This document shows, piece by piece, positions 8,878-18,656 of a DNA stretch of 51,695 nt; position 1 is the first letter of the stretch, and every line of letters begins with the position of its first letter. This DNA is from Bacteroidia bacterium. GTDB taxonomy: Bacteria; Bacteroidota; Bacteroidia; J057; JANWXU01. Location: the NCBI GenBank assembly GCA_025057395.1, contig JANWXU010000012.1, positions 1 to 51,695 on the forward strand, given 5' to 3'. Both the position numbers and the translations under genes were made by a program. The notes under the pieces were generated by a model. That model was not told where the DNA came from, searched no databases, and saw only the letters and a program-made list of their open reading frames with translations.

Positions 8878-9723
8878 ATGAATGAGCTAAAAACAAGTAT
8901 TTTTTTTCAAAGTCCTAATTTTGATATATGTCACTGTGCCCATTATAAATTAATACTATCGCTTTCTGCCGCCCAATTTTTATTTGCGCTTACTAATGAA
9001 TCCAATGAAGTATTTCTACTAAAGGTATTTCCTAACACAGAAAATAATAATGAAGCCGCCTTTCTAAATAAAATATTTGGTGCGGAACCTCTTCTTACAC
9101 AAAAATACAAAGCCACTATCTTTATAAGCCAGGCAGAAAAATGGCTGCTTATTCCAGCAGATTTCTTAACTCTAGATAAAGAAGAAGCTTACCTGGAAAA
9201 AATATATGGTTTATCCTCTCATAACTATTGGATAGGGAAAGATTATTTTGCTTCTAATGAGCTATACAACGCATATGCCGTAGAAAAAACCTTGTATCAA
9301 CAAATAACCAACCATTATTCAAAATGTGAAGTATTACATTACATTACCCCTCTACTAAAAGTGCATTACATGCTTCATCATCGACTTTCAGTGCTTAATT
9401 CTGGAATTCTTCACATTTTTGAGGAAAAGTTTGTTTATACTATCTTTCGAGATAAAAAGCTTTTATTTTGCAACGTTTTTCCCATCTGCAACGCTAACGA
9501 CGTTTTGTACTACACGCTATGCGTTAACCAGGCTCTAGGTCTAGCCAACGACCGGCTATCTCTTTTGATTACAGGAATTGCAGATTATTGTAAAGAGCTA
9601 CAACAACTGCTCTATTCTTTTTTCACCAACATATTAAATCCTTCAGATTATTTCTTTAAACAACCTTCATTTAATAAGGCAAACTTATATCACTATCATT
9701 TCAGTTATCTTTTGCTTAATTGA
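8878..9723 (+). CDS. DUF3822 family protein
   Basis: A 281-residue cytoplasmic protein of a Bacteroidota family usually found next to rsmD, as it is here. Recognisable segments are KWLLIPADFLTLDKEEAYLEKIYGL (about 92-117, in place of the family's VPEALF region), and EEKFVYTIFRDKKLLFCNVFP, followed by DVLYYTLCVNQALGL. The fold is thought to be actin/ASKHA-like, but the role is unknown. Its stop codon TGA at 9721 touches the start of rsmD, so the two are translationally linked. The reading frame has no signal peptide or membrane segment. Confidence 0.8.
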   Translation: MNELKTSIFFQSPNFDICHCAHYKLILSLSAAQFLFALTNESNEVFLLKVFPNTENNNEAAFLNKIFGAEPLLTQKYKATIFISQAEKWLLIPADFLTLDKEEAYLEKIYGLSSHNYWIGKDYFASNELYNAYAVEKTLYQQITNHYSKCEVLHYITPLLKVHYMLHHRLSVLNSGILHIFEEKFVYTIFRDKKLLFCNVFPICNANDVLYYTLCVNQALGLANDRLSLLITGIADYCKELQQLLYSFFTNILNPSDYFFKQPSFNKANLYHYHFSYLLLN

Positions 9724-9731
9724 TTATAACC

Positions 9732-10274
9732 TTGCGTATTATTAGTGGCTTCTTAAAGGGTAGAAAAATTGAGCCTCCCCCGGGCTTAGGTATTCGTCCT
9801 ACAACAGATAGAGCCCGTGAAGCCCTATTTAACATCCTTGGATTGGGTTATAGGGTACAGTGGCAACAAATTTCAGTGTTAGATTTATTTTGTGGCTCGG
9901 GGGCAGTATCTTTAGAGTTTATTAGCCGTGGAGCTAAAGCGGTATATTCAGTAGAGAAAAATAAAAGAACTATACAATTTCTAGAAACGGTAAAAAAAAA
10001 TTGGAATCTGTCTAATTGGCATATTTATTGTGAGGATGCAGAAGAATTTATAGAGTTCTTTAATACCTCTCTTTCGCTAGTTTTCTTAGACCCCCCCTAT
10101 CAAAGGGTAAATAAGGAAAAACTAATATTTCGGATTTTAAATTCTAATTGGCTAATGCCTGGCGGATTAGTTATAGTAGAGCATCCAACTTATGAAATTT
10201 TCGATACTCACCCCTACTTTGTAGAAAAAAGAGCCTATGGCTATAGTACGTTTTCATTTTTTGAAAAGAAATAA
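9732..10274 (+). CDS. rsmD: 16S rRNA (guanine(966)-N(2))-methyltransferase RsmD
   Basis: Methylates G966 of 16S rRNA (E. coli numbering) using S-adenosylmethionine. Visible motifs, numbered from the TTG at 9732, are N-terminal RIISG, RPTTDRAREALFNIL (about 22-36), the SAM-binding LDLFCGSGAVSLE (50-62), and the catalytic LDPPY (119-123). The length of 180 residues is usual. The frame also allows a TTG at 9720 overlapping the DUF3822 stop as TTGA. I prefer 9732 because the family N-terminus is normally MRIISG. Both choices use TTG. It is in one operon with the DUF3822 gene. Confidence 0.93.
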   Translation: MRIISGFLKGRKIEPPPGLGIRPTTDRAREALFNILGLGYRVQWQQISVLDLFCGSGAVSLEFISRGAKAVYSVEKNKRTIQFLETVKKNWNLSNWHIYCEDAEEFIEFFNTSLSLVFLDPPYQRVNKEKLIFRILNSNWLMPGGLVIVEHPTYEIFDTHPYFVEKRAYGYSTFSFFEKK

Positions 10275-10302
10275 AACTAAAGATTAATCACAATTATAGT
10301 GC

Positions 10303-10334
10303 TTGAGCAAAATTATTCAGCCTGTTTATCTTTG
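10303..10334 (+). promoter_or_regulatory. Putative Bacteroidota-type promoter for the 10489 gene
   Basis: TTG at 10303-10305 is followed after 21 bp by TATCTTTG at 10327-10334, matching the established Bacteroidota TTG/TAnnTTTG pattern. It would give a leader of about 150 nt before the start at 10489. The match is by eye only, and such boxes arise by chance in AT-rich DNA. Confidence 0.45.
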
Positions 10335-10488
10335 TTTTTTACTATTTAATCTAGTTTCCTTTTTTTTTATAAAAGAAGTTGTATATTAGCTACTAAGATA
10401 AATAAGCTAAAAAAATAGCTATTAAGGGATGGGTAGCTATATTTTGGCAAACTTAAGTTAACGTTTTATTTTTATAGCAATTTTACTT

Positions 10489-12303
10489 ATGCACGTAATG
10501 AAAAGCTGCTTTTTATTATTATTATTTTTCTATTGGGTTTTATCTCATACGCAAGTCTTTGCTCAATGGAGAGACGGAGAGCATGTAGAGCTATATTTAC
10601 GTACAGTGGGGGGAGTAGCAGAAATTCAAATTTATAATAAAGATACTATATATGTAAAGGGACGTCCTAAGGCCAATTTTAATAGGATATGGGGCACCAT
10701 TTTAGTAGAAAATGAGGCTATCATAGATAATGATGGTGGATATATGCGCTTAACGGGAGACTGGGTAAACCGTAATCAAAGAGCCAACCCTTTTGCAGCC
10801 AGTGTTCCGCCTATAAACCAAACACGGCAAGGCTGGCTAGAATTTGAATGGCAAGATTCTAACCAGCACATATTAGGGAATCGAACAGTTTTCAATAATT
10901 TACGAATTACTAGCACTAGGAGAAACGAAACGTGGGTAAAACAATTGCGAGTAGATGCTGTAATTGATAACCAAAATAGGTTAGATCTTACTAATAGAGA
11001 GCTTAAGGTAGATGGCCAGCAAATGATTATTTGGAACCCTAACCCTAATGCTGTACAATTTCGCAATAATAATGACCCTGATATTGGTTTTATTAGTACT
11101 AATACTTGTGATAGAGGACGTCTTACATGGCACACCAATGCACGAAATTTTCCCAATCAAACTTATACATTTCCCGTCGGAGAATTTAATTTAAAACGCT
11201 CTGCCGAGCCGCTTAATCCTCTAAGACAAGTTTCTTTTAAGCCTGCTGAGCCGGAGGCTAATGCTAATGAAAGAATTTATAGTGTTATGGTTTTTGCCAA
11301 AGATGCAGTTTTAGAATGCGGCTATAAGGAACCTAATCCTGATACGGTATGTCAAATTAATAGTCGTTATAGGGGAGGGAATCCACCAACGTACTACCAT
11401 ATTGTAGAAGATATTACTGCTCAAACCACGCCGCCTAGAAGTATAAAAGAATTTCGAATTTATCATAACAATGATTTAAAGAATTACGTTTGGAACGGCT
11501 TGTTTCATTACCAAGAACAGGGAGATGGAAACATAGAATGGGTGAATACAAGAGCTACTTTAGATAGAAAATATCCGCCGGTAGATACCCTTTATGCTCA
11601 ATTAAATAGTTGGTCTAACTTTAACCGTCCGGCTTTTATTTTTGGAGTCTTTCGCCCCTCTGAAAAAATTCTTAGACCCCAGGAAGTTTTTCCAGACCCT
11701 TTACCTGATACTACTGTAATTGTAAATGATAAAATCACTTTTGCTGCAGAAGATAAAGACCCACCCGGCTTATGCTATGATTGGATTGCTGAGGATGAAG
11801 CTACGGGTAGAACAATCACATTAGCAAGTGGCAAAGACCTTCGCGTATTTCAATACGAAGGTTTTGAATTCCCTGGAAGCTACAAAATTAAGTATCGCGT
11901 TTATGTTTGTGAATTTCCAGAATGTAATACAACAGACGAAAGAAGAGTAAATGTTACGCCTAAGCGGGCAATTTTCATTCCTGATGCTTTTTCTCCTAAC
12001 GGAGATGGGAAAAACGATGTATTTGAAGTATGGCTGTATGATGTAAAAAATGTAGAATTTACTATATTCAATCGCTGGGGGAATAAGATTTACGAAGTCT
12101 CAAGGCAATTTTCCGATTTCCCGCTTAATTCAGGGCGGCCACGTGAAGCTCCAAGGTCTCAAGAATTTGGGCGTATCATTTGGGATGCTACTACGGACAG
12201 TGGCAATCCAGTACCCGAAGGAGTTTATGTGTATAAACTAAAAGTAGTATTCAACGACGGAAAAGAGGCTACACGCAGTGGCACCATAACTGTAATTCGA
12301 TAA
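10489..12303 (+). CDS. Secreted protein with T9SS type B (gliding motility-associated) C-terminal domain
   Basis: A 604-residue surface or secreted protein. The signal peptide is residues 1-26, with a likely cut in VFAQW. Residues 27-390 are a beta-rich region with no family I can name, including a possible IWNPNP/NNDPDIGFI section. Residues about 395-490 look like a PKD/Ig-type module (DTTVIVNDKITFAAEDKD, and cysteines in VYVCEFPEC). The C-terminal 112 residues are a clear CHU_C/type B sorting domain: FIPDAFSPNGDGKNDVF, FNRWGNKIYE, WDATTDSGNPVPEGVYVYKL. Such domains direct export by the type IX secretion system and surface attachment. The next two genes also encode exported proteins. The start could be ATG 10489 or ATG 10498. 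Confidence 0.9.
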   Translation: MHVMKSCFLLLLFFYWVLSHTQVFAQWRDGEHVELYLRTVGGVAEIQIYNKDTIYVKGRPKANFNRIWGTILVENEAIIDNDGGYMRLTGDWVNRNQRANPFAASVPPINQTRQGWLEFEWQDSNQHILGNRTVFNNLRITSTRRNETWVKQLRVDAVIDNQNRLDLTNRELKVDGQQMIIWNPNPNAVQFRNNNDPDIGFISTNTCDRGRLTWHTNARNFPNQTYTFPVGEFNLKRSAEPLNPLRQVSFKPAEPEANANERIYSVMVFAKDAVLECGYKEPNPDTVCQINSRYRGGNPPTYYHIVEDITAQTTPPRSIKEFRIYHNNDLKNYVWNGLFHYQEQGDGNIEWVNTRATLDRKYPPVDTLYAQLNSWSNFNRPAFIFGVFRPSEKILRPQEVFPDPLPDTTVIVNDKITFAAEDKDPPGLCYDWIAEDEATGRTITLASGKDLRVFQYEGFEFPGSYKIKYRVYVCEFPECNTTDERRVNVTPKRAIFIPDAFSPNGDGKNDVFEVWLYDVKNVEFTIFNRWGNKIYEVSRQFSDFPLNSGRPREAPRSQEFGRIIWDATTDSGNPVPEGVYVYKLKVVFNDGKEATRSGTITVIR

Positions 12304-12367
12304 TAATTAATTTACTATCATTCGTTTATTTCACTATTTTTGTAATAAGCTGGGAAAAAATTTAATC

Positions 12368-14635
12368 ATGAAAAAATATATTTATTATTCAAAATTGCTC
12401 AGAAAAAAAATAATTGTATTAGTAACTTGCTTACTGGGTACACTAACCCATGACCTCTGGGCACAAGTAGGAGTGGGGCACACTAATCCAGACCCTACTT
12501 CAAAAATGGATGTAAAGGGCCAAGTTATTATTAGGGATATTCCCCAAGATACTTTCAAAAGTGGAGAAGTAATTTTCCCTTTAGTTTCTGACCCTAATGA
12601 TGTAAGTACAAGCCGCGCCGATTTACGCGGCGGAGGAGGTAGAGTAAAATATCTTTTTATTGATACCAACCTTATAAAAGGTAATCAAACAATTGTTTGG
12701 AATTCTCGAACCAATCGATGGGAAATTGCTCCCTCGCCAAGCAATATAATAGGCACGGGCCCCATAAAAGTAACATTTAATACTCGCACTTCTACCTATG
12801 AAATAACCTTAGAAGGATGCCGTGAAGAAAATCATCTAATTATATGGCGTAATGGTAGATGGGAATGTATATCCAAAGATGAAATATCCTTCACCTTAAC
12901 CGGGTGTTTACCTAACCAGGTACCTGTTTGGGATGGTACCAAATGGGTTTGTCGAGATTTACCCTTAGGAAGCAATCTAGTTACGCGTGCGCCTATTGTA
13001 ATTCGCCCGGGAAGAAATCCTAATGACCCCGATACCGTTACTTTTGCGCAGCCAGGACCAGGCTCAGGAGATAGTATAATTATTTGGAATCCGCTTACAG
13101 GGCAATGGGAAATTCGAGAAAATCAAGATTTCAACTGGACTTTGAAGGGGAACATTATTACACCAGATAGATATATTGGAACTAATAACGCGCAGCCCTT
13201 CCGGATGTTCACTAATCGTACGGAGCGCATGCGCATTACTCCAGATGGACGTGTTATCGTAAATAATACAGCAGGAGATCCTACGGATCGTTTTAGTATC
13301 TTTGCAGCACAAGATGAATTTGGTTTGCACGCGTACGGTAACGGAGCCTTCGGAGCTGCTATTTTTGCTACCAATTCTAATACTAATGGAGTAGCCCTTA
13401 TTGCAGTAGGTAACAATAAACAGCCGGGCTCTATACCTATCCAGGGAGCGGGTATTATTGCTGGAGGTTCTAACTATGGCACCTATGCATTTGCAGAAAG
13501 TAGAGACCCTAATACAAGTAGTTTTGCTGTATTTGGTGAAAGTAATGGTATAGCTAATAATACCGCTGGTGTGGTAGGTATCACCAATGAAAGGTCTCCT
13601 AATGGACCTACCTTTGGTGTGATTGGAGAATCTTACAGCAATCAGTCTCTTTCTGCGGGAGTAAAAGGGGTGGCTTATGGCAGCAGTGGAATTATCACCG
13701 GGGTATATGGCAGCAGTTTGAGTACGGGTAATTTTTCAGCAGGCTTAGAAGGTTTTTCTCTAGCAGGTAGTGGAGCTACTTATGGAGTAATTGGAACAAG
13801 TAGCAGCTCCGATCTGGGCGCAGCGGGAGTATATGGACAAGCAAGAGAGGGAATTGGAGGACATTATGGTGTATATGGCGTTAGCAACCGTAGAACAAAC
13901 CAAACGGCGGGTGTTCAAGGATATGTATTCGGCATTGGAGAAAATGGGGCAACCTACTACGGAGTAGCAGGAGTAGCAGCTAAAAGTGGACAAAATAGTA
14001 CTTTAATTGGAGTATACGGACAAGCCCAGGCATCAGGCTCAAATGCAGCAGGGTTATTTAACGGTAATGTTTTTATTGCTAACGACCTTGCAGTTTCAGG
14101 AGTAAAGCAATTTAAAATAGATCATCCGCTAGATCCTGCCAATAAGTATTTAACGCATATTTGCCCGGAATCGCCTGAACCATTAAACATCTACTCTGGA
14201 AACATTACTACAGATGCTAACGGTTTAGCTACAGTTACCTTACCTGCTTACTTTGAAAAAATTAACAAAGACTTTCGTTATACTCTGACCTGTATAGGTC
14301 AACAAGCCCATGCGTTTGTAGTTCAGGAAATCCAAAATAATCAATTTGTGATTAAAACAGATAAGCCTAATGTAAAAGTAAGCTGGATGATTACTGCTAT
14401 TCGTAACGACCTATATCTACAGCAAAATCCTATTATGGCTGAAACAGAAAAAGAGCAACATAATAAAGGAAAGTATTTGCACCCTGAATTATACGGAAAA
14501 ACTAATACTGCGGCAATCTATCCTATCCAAAACATAGACAGTAAAGCACAAGAAGGATACAATACTCAGCAAGCACTTGAACGAGCTAAAGCTTCAGTAG
14601 GCAATAGTATAGCGAAAAAGGTGTTCAAGAAGTAG
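12368..14635 (+). CDS. Exported repeat-rich fibre-like surface protein
   Basis: A 755-residue protein with a signal peptide (1-32, cut near LWAQ). Residues 105-250 contain four short repeats in which two tryptophans flank a loop (VWNSRTNRWE, IWRNGRWEC, VWDGTKWVC, IWNPLTGQWE). Residues 270-300 (PFRMFTNRTERMRITPDG) are typical of phage-tail-fibre-like Bacteroidota surface proteins. Residues 385-565 are about eight Gly-rich units centred on GVYG, GVIG or AGVxG. The C-terminal part begins with DHPLDPANKYLTHICPESPE (585-604) and has DKPNVKVSWMITAIRND, a conserved module seen in such fibre proteins. There is no S74 peptidase or T9SS tail visible. It lies 64 bp after the type B T9SS substrate, and a terminator follows. 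Confidence 0.8.
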   Translation: MKKYIYYSKLLRKKIIVLVTCLLGTLTHDLWAQVGVGHTNPDPTSKMDVKGQVIIRDIPQDTFKSGEVIFPLVSDPNDVSTSRADLRGGGGRVKYLFIDTNLIKGNQTIVWNSRTNRWEIAPSPSNIIGTGPIKVTFNTRTSTYEITLEGCREENHLIIWRNGRWECISKDEISFTLTGCLPNQVPVWDGTKWVCRDLPLGSNLVTRAPIVIRPGRNPNDPDTVTFAQPGPGSGDSIIIWNPLTGQWEIRENQDFNWTLKGNIITPDRYIGTNNAQPFRMFTNRTERMRITPDGRVIVNNTAGDPTDRFSIFAAQDEFGLHAYGNGAFGAAIFATNSNTNGVALIAVGNNKQPGSIPIQGAGIIAGGSNYGTYAFAESRDPNTSSFAVFGESNGIANNTAGVVGITNERSPNGPTFGVIGESYSNQSLSAGVKGVAYGSSGIITGVYGSSLSTGNFSAGLEGFSLAGSGATYGVIGTSSSSDLGAAGVYGQAREGIGGHYGVYGVSNRRTNQTAGVQGYVFGIGENGATYYGVAGVAAKSGQNSTLIGVYGQAQASGSNAAGLFNGNVFIANDLAVSGVKQFKIDHPLDPANKYLTHICPESPEPLNIYSGNITTDANGLATVTLPAYFEKINKDFRYTLTCIGQQAHAFVVQEIQNNQFVIKTDKPNVKVSWMITAIRNDLYLQQNPIMAETEKEQHNKGKYLHPELYGKTNTAAIYPIQNIDSKAQEGYNTQQALERAKASVGNSIAKKVFKK

Positions 14636-14661
14636 CTGGATTTGATCTTAACTTTTCAACT

Positions 14662-14691
14662 AAGCCAGGCCATTAAGAGTCTGGCTTTTTT
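14662..14691 (+). terminator. Rho-independent terminator
   Basis: AAGCCAG (14662-14668) pairs with CTGGCTT (14681-14687) around a 12-nt loop, followed by a T run. It lies 26 bp after the stop codon of the fibre-like surface protein and should separate it from the gene at 14755. Confidence 0.8.
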
Positions 14692-14754
14692 ATTAATGCA
14701 ACTAAAAGTTTATTTTTATTGTTTTATACTTTTAAACTTTTTTAGTTACCAATT

Positions 14755-15411
14755 ATGTTTTATTCCTTAAAAGCTAATAGGGCGGGAGTAAAGATTATTT
14801 TTTTTATGTTCACATTGCTAACAAGTATAATAATAAATAATACTTCCTCCCATGCCCAATGGAGAGAAAAAACACAGTTTTTTGGAGGAGGGTTCCTAGA
14901 ATTCATTCCAGTAAAGGACCCAGCAGGTCGTTCTATATTTAGTGCCCATCCGCTCTTTTATGGTATTAACTTTGGTGCCCATTATGTAATAGGCCACTCA
15001 AACGATAGCTATAGTCTTTGCTTTACCCCTAATATTAACTTTGCATTCAACTACAGCAATCTTCTAGGAGCGAGTGTGCTCTTTCAGACGCCTTGTTTTA
15101 TTACAGCTAGATTAGGAGCTAAGTGTACTCCATTTAACACTAATGCCCTGGGTGCTTCAGCGGGCATAGGTTTTAATTTTACGTATATTCATCTTCCGTT
15201 TATGTCGGGGAATACTTTTAGCACAATTAGCCAGCCCTTTATTGCACCAGCAGCAATGGCAGAAATTACTTTTGCTTTAAGTCAACAAGCGTTATCTCTA
15301 CGCTACCATATGAATTTAATCCCTTTCCAGGGTAAAATTGATGACGGACCTAGCAGGTTGCCAGCAGACTATTCGAATTTTGGAATCGGCTTGGTGTATT
15401 TTCTTCATTAG
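14755..15411 (+). CDS. Exported protein of unknown function, barrel-like
   Basis: A 218-residue protein with a signal peptide (about 1-36, cut near SHAQW). The mature part alternates short beta strands rich in Phe, Tyr and Gly (FYGINFGAHYVIG, CFTPNINFAFNYSNLLGASVLF, GASAGIGFNFTYI) and ends in FGIGLVYFLH. A final aromatic residue close to the C-terminus and the strand pattern suggest a small outer-membrane beta barrel. I do not recognise a family. It lies 119 bp after the preceding surface-protein gene but beyond a terminator, so it probably has its own promoter. Confidence 0.65.
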   Translation: MFYSLKANRAGVKIIFFMFTLLTSIIINNTSSHAQWREKTQFFGGGFLEFIPVKDPAGRSIFSAHPLFYGINFGAHYVIGHSNDSYSLCFTPNINFAFNYSNLLGASVLFQTPCFITARLGAKCTPFNTNALGASAGIGFNFTYIHLPFMSGNTFSTISQPFIAPAAMAEITFALSQQALSLRYHMNLIPFQGKIDDGPSRLPADYSNFGIGLVYFLH

Positions 15412-15549
15412 CTATAAATAAATGCTTACTGGTATTACTTACACTAAACAATCATTATCGTATATTAATACTATTCAAGCTATTAACTACTTCGAAAATT
15501 AAGTTTTGTGTAAGTTATTCAAAAATAAAAAATAAGATAAACGCAAAGT

Positions 15550-16578
15550 GTGCCTTATTCAAACATATTAATTATACAAACGGCATTTATTGGAGATGTT
15601 ATTTTAGCCTTACCTGTAGCACAAAACCTAAGGCAAAATTACCCCCATTCAAAAATCCATTTTTTAGTACGGGAAGGCAATCAAAACTTACTACAAAACC
15701 ATCCAGCAGTAGATTGCATCTGGTCTTGGCATAAACAAAAACATAAATGGAAAAACTGGGTAGAATTATACAAGAAATTACGTTGCTGCTCTTTTGATTT
15801 AATTATTAACTTACAAAGGCATTTTGCTATGGGTTTGCTCACTTTTTTATTGAAGGCAAAAGAAAAAAGAGGTTTTAGTCAGAGTCCCTTTTCGTTTTGC
15901 TATACCTATAAAATACCCCACTTATTAGGAGAAAAAAATTCGCTCAACTTTCCTCACGAAGTAGAAAGAAATCTCAATTTACTGCAAAATATATGTTCTA
16001 CTTACATAAAGAAGCCCGAGTTATATCCTTCCGCTGAAGATTATAATATTGTCGCTTCCTACTTAGCCTTTCGTCCGTTTATAGTAGTGGCTCCCACTTC
16101 CACATGGTACACCAAGCAATATCCTCTGGAAAAATGGAAAGAATTTTTATCAAATGTACCTTTAGACTTACACATTTTTATTATTGGAGGCCAACAAGAC
16201 TACATGATAGGACAAAAATTACTAAGCTGCCATCCGCAAATTATTAATTTAGCCGGAAAACTCACCCTACTGCAGACAGCTGCTCTTGTGCAAAATGCAG
16301 AGCAACTATTTACTAATGATAGTGCACCCTTACACATAGGCTCTGCTATGCAAACTCCTACAAGTGCCATTTTTACCTCTACAATACCAGAATTTGGATT
16401 CGGGCCGCTTAGTCCGCATTCGAAGATTATTCAGACTTCTGAAAACCTTCAATGCCGCCCTTGTGGTAAACATGGAAAAAAAAGCTGTCCTCAGGGCCAC
16501 TTTCGCTGCGCTTACTCCATTTCTACCCAGCAATTATTAGATACACTACGAACTAATAACTATAAAAAAAGCAAATAG
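15550..16578 (+). CDS. Glycosyltransferase family 9 (heptosyltransferase-like)
   Basis: A GT-B enzyme related to ADP-heptose:LPS heptosyltransferases, so it probably adds a core sugar to lipopolysaccharide. The N-terminal domain has ILIIQTAFIGDVILALPVAQNLR (residues 5-27) with the loop that binds the acceptor. The C-terminal domain has VVAPTSTWYTKQYPLEKW, then LHIFIIGGQQDY, and the nucleotide-sugar region LFTNDSAPLHIGSAMQTP. The cysteine-rich end CRPCGKHGKKSCPQGHFRC is common in the family. GTG at 15550 is the start, since the first strand begins four residues later. The gene ends 17 bp before the cryptochrome-DASH gene. Confidence 0.9.
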   Translation: MPYSNILIIQTAFIGDVILALPVAQNLRQNYPHSKIHFLVREGNQNLLQNHPAVDCIWSWHKQKHKWKNWVELYKKLRCCSFDLIINLQRHFAMGLLTFLLKAKEKRGFSQSPFSFCYTYKIPHLLGEKNSLNFPHEVERNLNLLQNICSTYIKKPELYPSAEDYNIVASYLAFRPFIVVAPTSTWYTKQYPLEKWKEFLSNVPLDLHIFIIGGQQDYMIGQKLLSCHPQIINLAGKLTLLQTAALVQNAEQLFTNDSAPLHIGSAMQTPTSAIFTSTIPEFGFGPLSPHSKIIQTSENLQCRPCGKHGKKSCPQGHFRCAYSISTQQLLDTLRTNNYKKSK

Positions 16579-16595
16579 AGATAATCCAAGTAAAT

Positions 16596-18125
16596 ATGCA
16601 GGTTTCTCCCATTCTAGTTTGGTTCCGAAACGATTTACGTACGCTAGACCACGCCCCTCTATACTGGGCAGCCCAAAGAAAAATTCCTATTATAGCCCTA
16701 TATTGTATTGATCCTCAGGATTTTGAGACTTCCTCAATAGGCAACTTTCCTAGGATAGCGGGCTTTCGAGCTCAATTTTTGTTAGAAAGCCTTCAAGATT
16801 TAGAAGCAGAACTTAAAACTCTGGGCGGAGAGCTTTGGGTAGAATTAGGCAAGGCAGAAAAAATTATTCCGCAGTACGTAGAAAAGTATAATATTCAGTC
16901 TATATACTTCTATAAAGCAATAGGAGGCTACGAAAAACAAATAGAAGAAAAGGTAATAAAATATTTGCAAAAGTGGCCCGTAGAAATTAATAGTTTTTGG
17001 GGTCATAGTCTATATATGCCCCAAGATCTACCTTTTCTATTAGAAAATACCCCCGATCGCTTTACTGACTTTCGACAAACTGTTGAGCCAGGCACCATTA
17101 TTCACCCCCCCTTATCTAAACCATCTGCTATTGTTGCGTTTACTGTAGAAGAAAATAAGCCCCAGCAATCTACCTATAAGAGCTTTCTTAGCAATAAAGC
17201 CCAGAAGTTGCCCTATTTTGTTACTTCTCCTCTATTTCGGTTTCAAGGGGGGCAAACTGCTGCCTTAGCAAGAATAAATACTTACTTTTGGGAAACCCAA
17301 AACTTGAAAAACTATAAATTAACCCGTAACGGGTTATTAGGAGATAATTACTCTTCCCAACTTTCCCCTTATCTAGCTTTAGGATGCCTTTCGCCTCGGT
17401 GGATATATGCACAAATAGAAGAATTTGAAAAAAAAATTGTTAAGAATGAATCTACTTACTGGCTTTTTTTTGAATTACTTTGGCGCGATTTCTTTTATTT
17501 CATTTTTGCAAAACATGGAAATCGTATCTTCCAGGCGGGAGGCATTAAACAAATGGAAATTGAAAGTATACCTAATACCCAATATTTCGAGGCTTGGATA
17601 CAAGGCAAAACAGGCTACCCCTTGGTAGATGCAGCTATGCGGGAACTTGCCAATACAGGCTATATTTCTAACCGAGCAAGACAAAATGTAGCGAGTTTTC
17701 TGGTAAAAAACTTAGAACTTCCTTGGCTATGGGGCGCAAGTTGGTTCGAAAGTTTACTTGTTGACTATGACGTAAGCAGTAACTATGGAAACTGGAATTA
17801 CATCGCTGGCGTGGGTAATGACCCCCGAGGCTTTCGCTATTTCAATGTAACTAAACAAGCGGAGGAATACGACCCTCAAGCAGAATATATTAAATATTGG
17901 CTTCCAGAACTCCAGCGAATACCCGTTCCCAAAATTTACTTACCCTCTCAGCTAACTTCTCTTGAGCAGAAAAAGTACCAGGTAGAAATAGGAAAAACTT
18001 ACCCTGCTCCTATAGTAGAATTTGAAGCCTCCATTAAGAAATCCGAAATCAACTACAAAAAAGCCATACTCGCTACACAAGGACAAGTAAGAAACTCAAG
18101 AATACGAAAATTTGTTAAGCACTAA
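16596..18125 (+). CDS. Cryptochrome DASH (DASH-family photolyase)
   Basis: A 509-residue photolyase/cryptochrome. DASH proteins repair pyrimidine dimers in single-stranded or looped DNA and may signal light. Evidence: antenna domain opening [19 protein letters not shown] (residues 8-26), [10 protein letters not shown] (294-303), [15 protein letters not shown] (337-351), [12 protein letters not shown] (358-369), and the DASH-specific [22 protein letters not shown] (397-418), which replaces the WQWAA of CPD photolyases. [22 protein letters not shown] (243-264) is also DASH-like. It sits between a glycosyltransferase (17 bp) and a ferredoxin (26 bp), likely in one transcript. The nearby ferredoxin makes an electron-supply link worth testing but unproven. 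Confidence 0.93.
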   Translation: MQVSPILVWFRNDLRTLDHAPLYWAAQRKIPIIALYCIDPQDFETSSIGNFPRIAGFRAQFLLESLQDLEAELKTLGGELWVELGKAEKIIPQYVEKYNIQSIYFYKAIGGYEKQIEEKVIKYLQKWPVEINSFWGHSLYMPQDLPFLLENTPDRFTDFRQTVEPGTIIHPPLSKPSAIVAFTVEENKPQQSTYKSFLSNKAQKLPYFVTSPLFRFQGGQTAALARINTYFWETQNLKNYKLTRNGLLGDNYSSQLSPYLALGCLSPRWIYAQIEEFEKKIVKNESTYWLFFELLWRDFFYFIFAKHGNRIFQAGGIKQMEIESIPNTQYFEAWIQGKTGYPLVDAAMRELANTGYISNRARQNVASFLVKNLELPWLWGASWFESLLVDYDVSSNYGNWNYIAGVGNDPRGFRYFNVTKQAEEYDPQAEYIKYWLPELQRIPVPKIYLPSQLTSLEQKKYQVEIGKTYPAPIVEFEASIKKSEINYKKAILATQGQVRNSRIRKFVKH

Positions 18126-18151
18126 AAATTAAGCTAAAACTAGAATCCAAA

Positions 18152-18505
18152 ATGGCTATTCATATAACCGAAGAGTGTATAAACTGTGGAGCATGCGAGC
18201 CTGAGTGCCCTAACAATGCAATTTATGAGGCGGGTGCTAAGTGGTCTTATGCAGACGGAACTAAATTAGAAGGTATCGTAATTTTTCCTAACGGTGCTAC
18301 GATTGACGCTAATCAAAAAAATCCGCCCATCTCGGAAGAAGTCTACTATATAGTACCTGATAAGTGCACAGAATGCATGGGGTTTCATGAGGAACCACGC
18401 TGCGCTGCTGTATGCCCCGTAGATTGCTGCCTCCCAGACCCCGAACATGTAGAAAGCGAAGAGGTTTTACTTGCACGAATGCGTTTCTTACACAAAGTAA
18501 GTTAA
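18152..18505 (+). CDS. 4Fe-4S dicluster ferredoxin (YfhL-like)
   Basis: A 117-residue soluble electron carrier. Cluster one: C9, C12, C15 and C19 followed by Pro ([12 protein letters not shown]). Cluster two: C72, C75, C84 and C88, with [22 protein letters not shown] holding two further cysteines, C92 and C93. The eight-residue insertion between the second and third ligands is typical of YfhL-like ferredoxins. The middle ([21 protein letters not shown]) is a Bacteroidota-type insert. It follows the cryptochrome-DASH gene by 26 bp and is ended by a strong hairpin. Its partner enzyme is not identified. Confidence 0.93.
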   Translation: MAIHITEECINCGACEPECPNNAIYEAGAKWSYADGTKLEGIVIFPNGATIDANQKNPPISEEVYYIVPDKCTECMGFHEEPRCAAVCPVDCCLPDPEHVESEEVLLARMRFLHKVS

Positions 18506-18527
18506 AGTTTTTATCTTTTATTTTTAT

Positions 18528-18577
18528 ACACAATCCTTATGTACCAACAAACATGAGGATTGTGTTTTGTGTTTTTT
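18528..18577 (+). terminator. Strong Rho-independent terminator
   Basis: ACACAATCCT (18528-18537) pairs perfectly with AGGATTGTGT (18556-18565), and the loop can add ATGT/ACAT pairing. T-rich sequence ending TTTTTT follows. It ends the glycosyltransferase-cryptochrome-ferredoxin unit. Confidence 0.85.
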
Positions 18578-18656
18578 ATACACCATTTTGCGCTGTTATT
18601 ACTCCCCCCGTAGACAACACAATCTTTTATTTGCTTTTACTTATATTTATTTATAA

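Noticed and set aside
10776-11156. 126-codon minus-strand frame inside the T9SS type B substrate
   Set aside because: Antisense to a strongly supported gene, with no domain or start context.
12368-14635. Phage tail fibre, with YopX at 38495 suggesting a prophage
   Set aside because: The two lie 24 kb apart, and there is no capsid, terminase, integrase or other phage gene. The fibre-like protein has a signal peptide typical of surface proteins.
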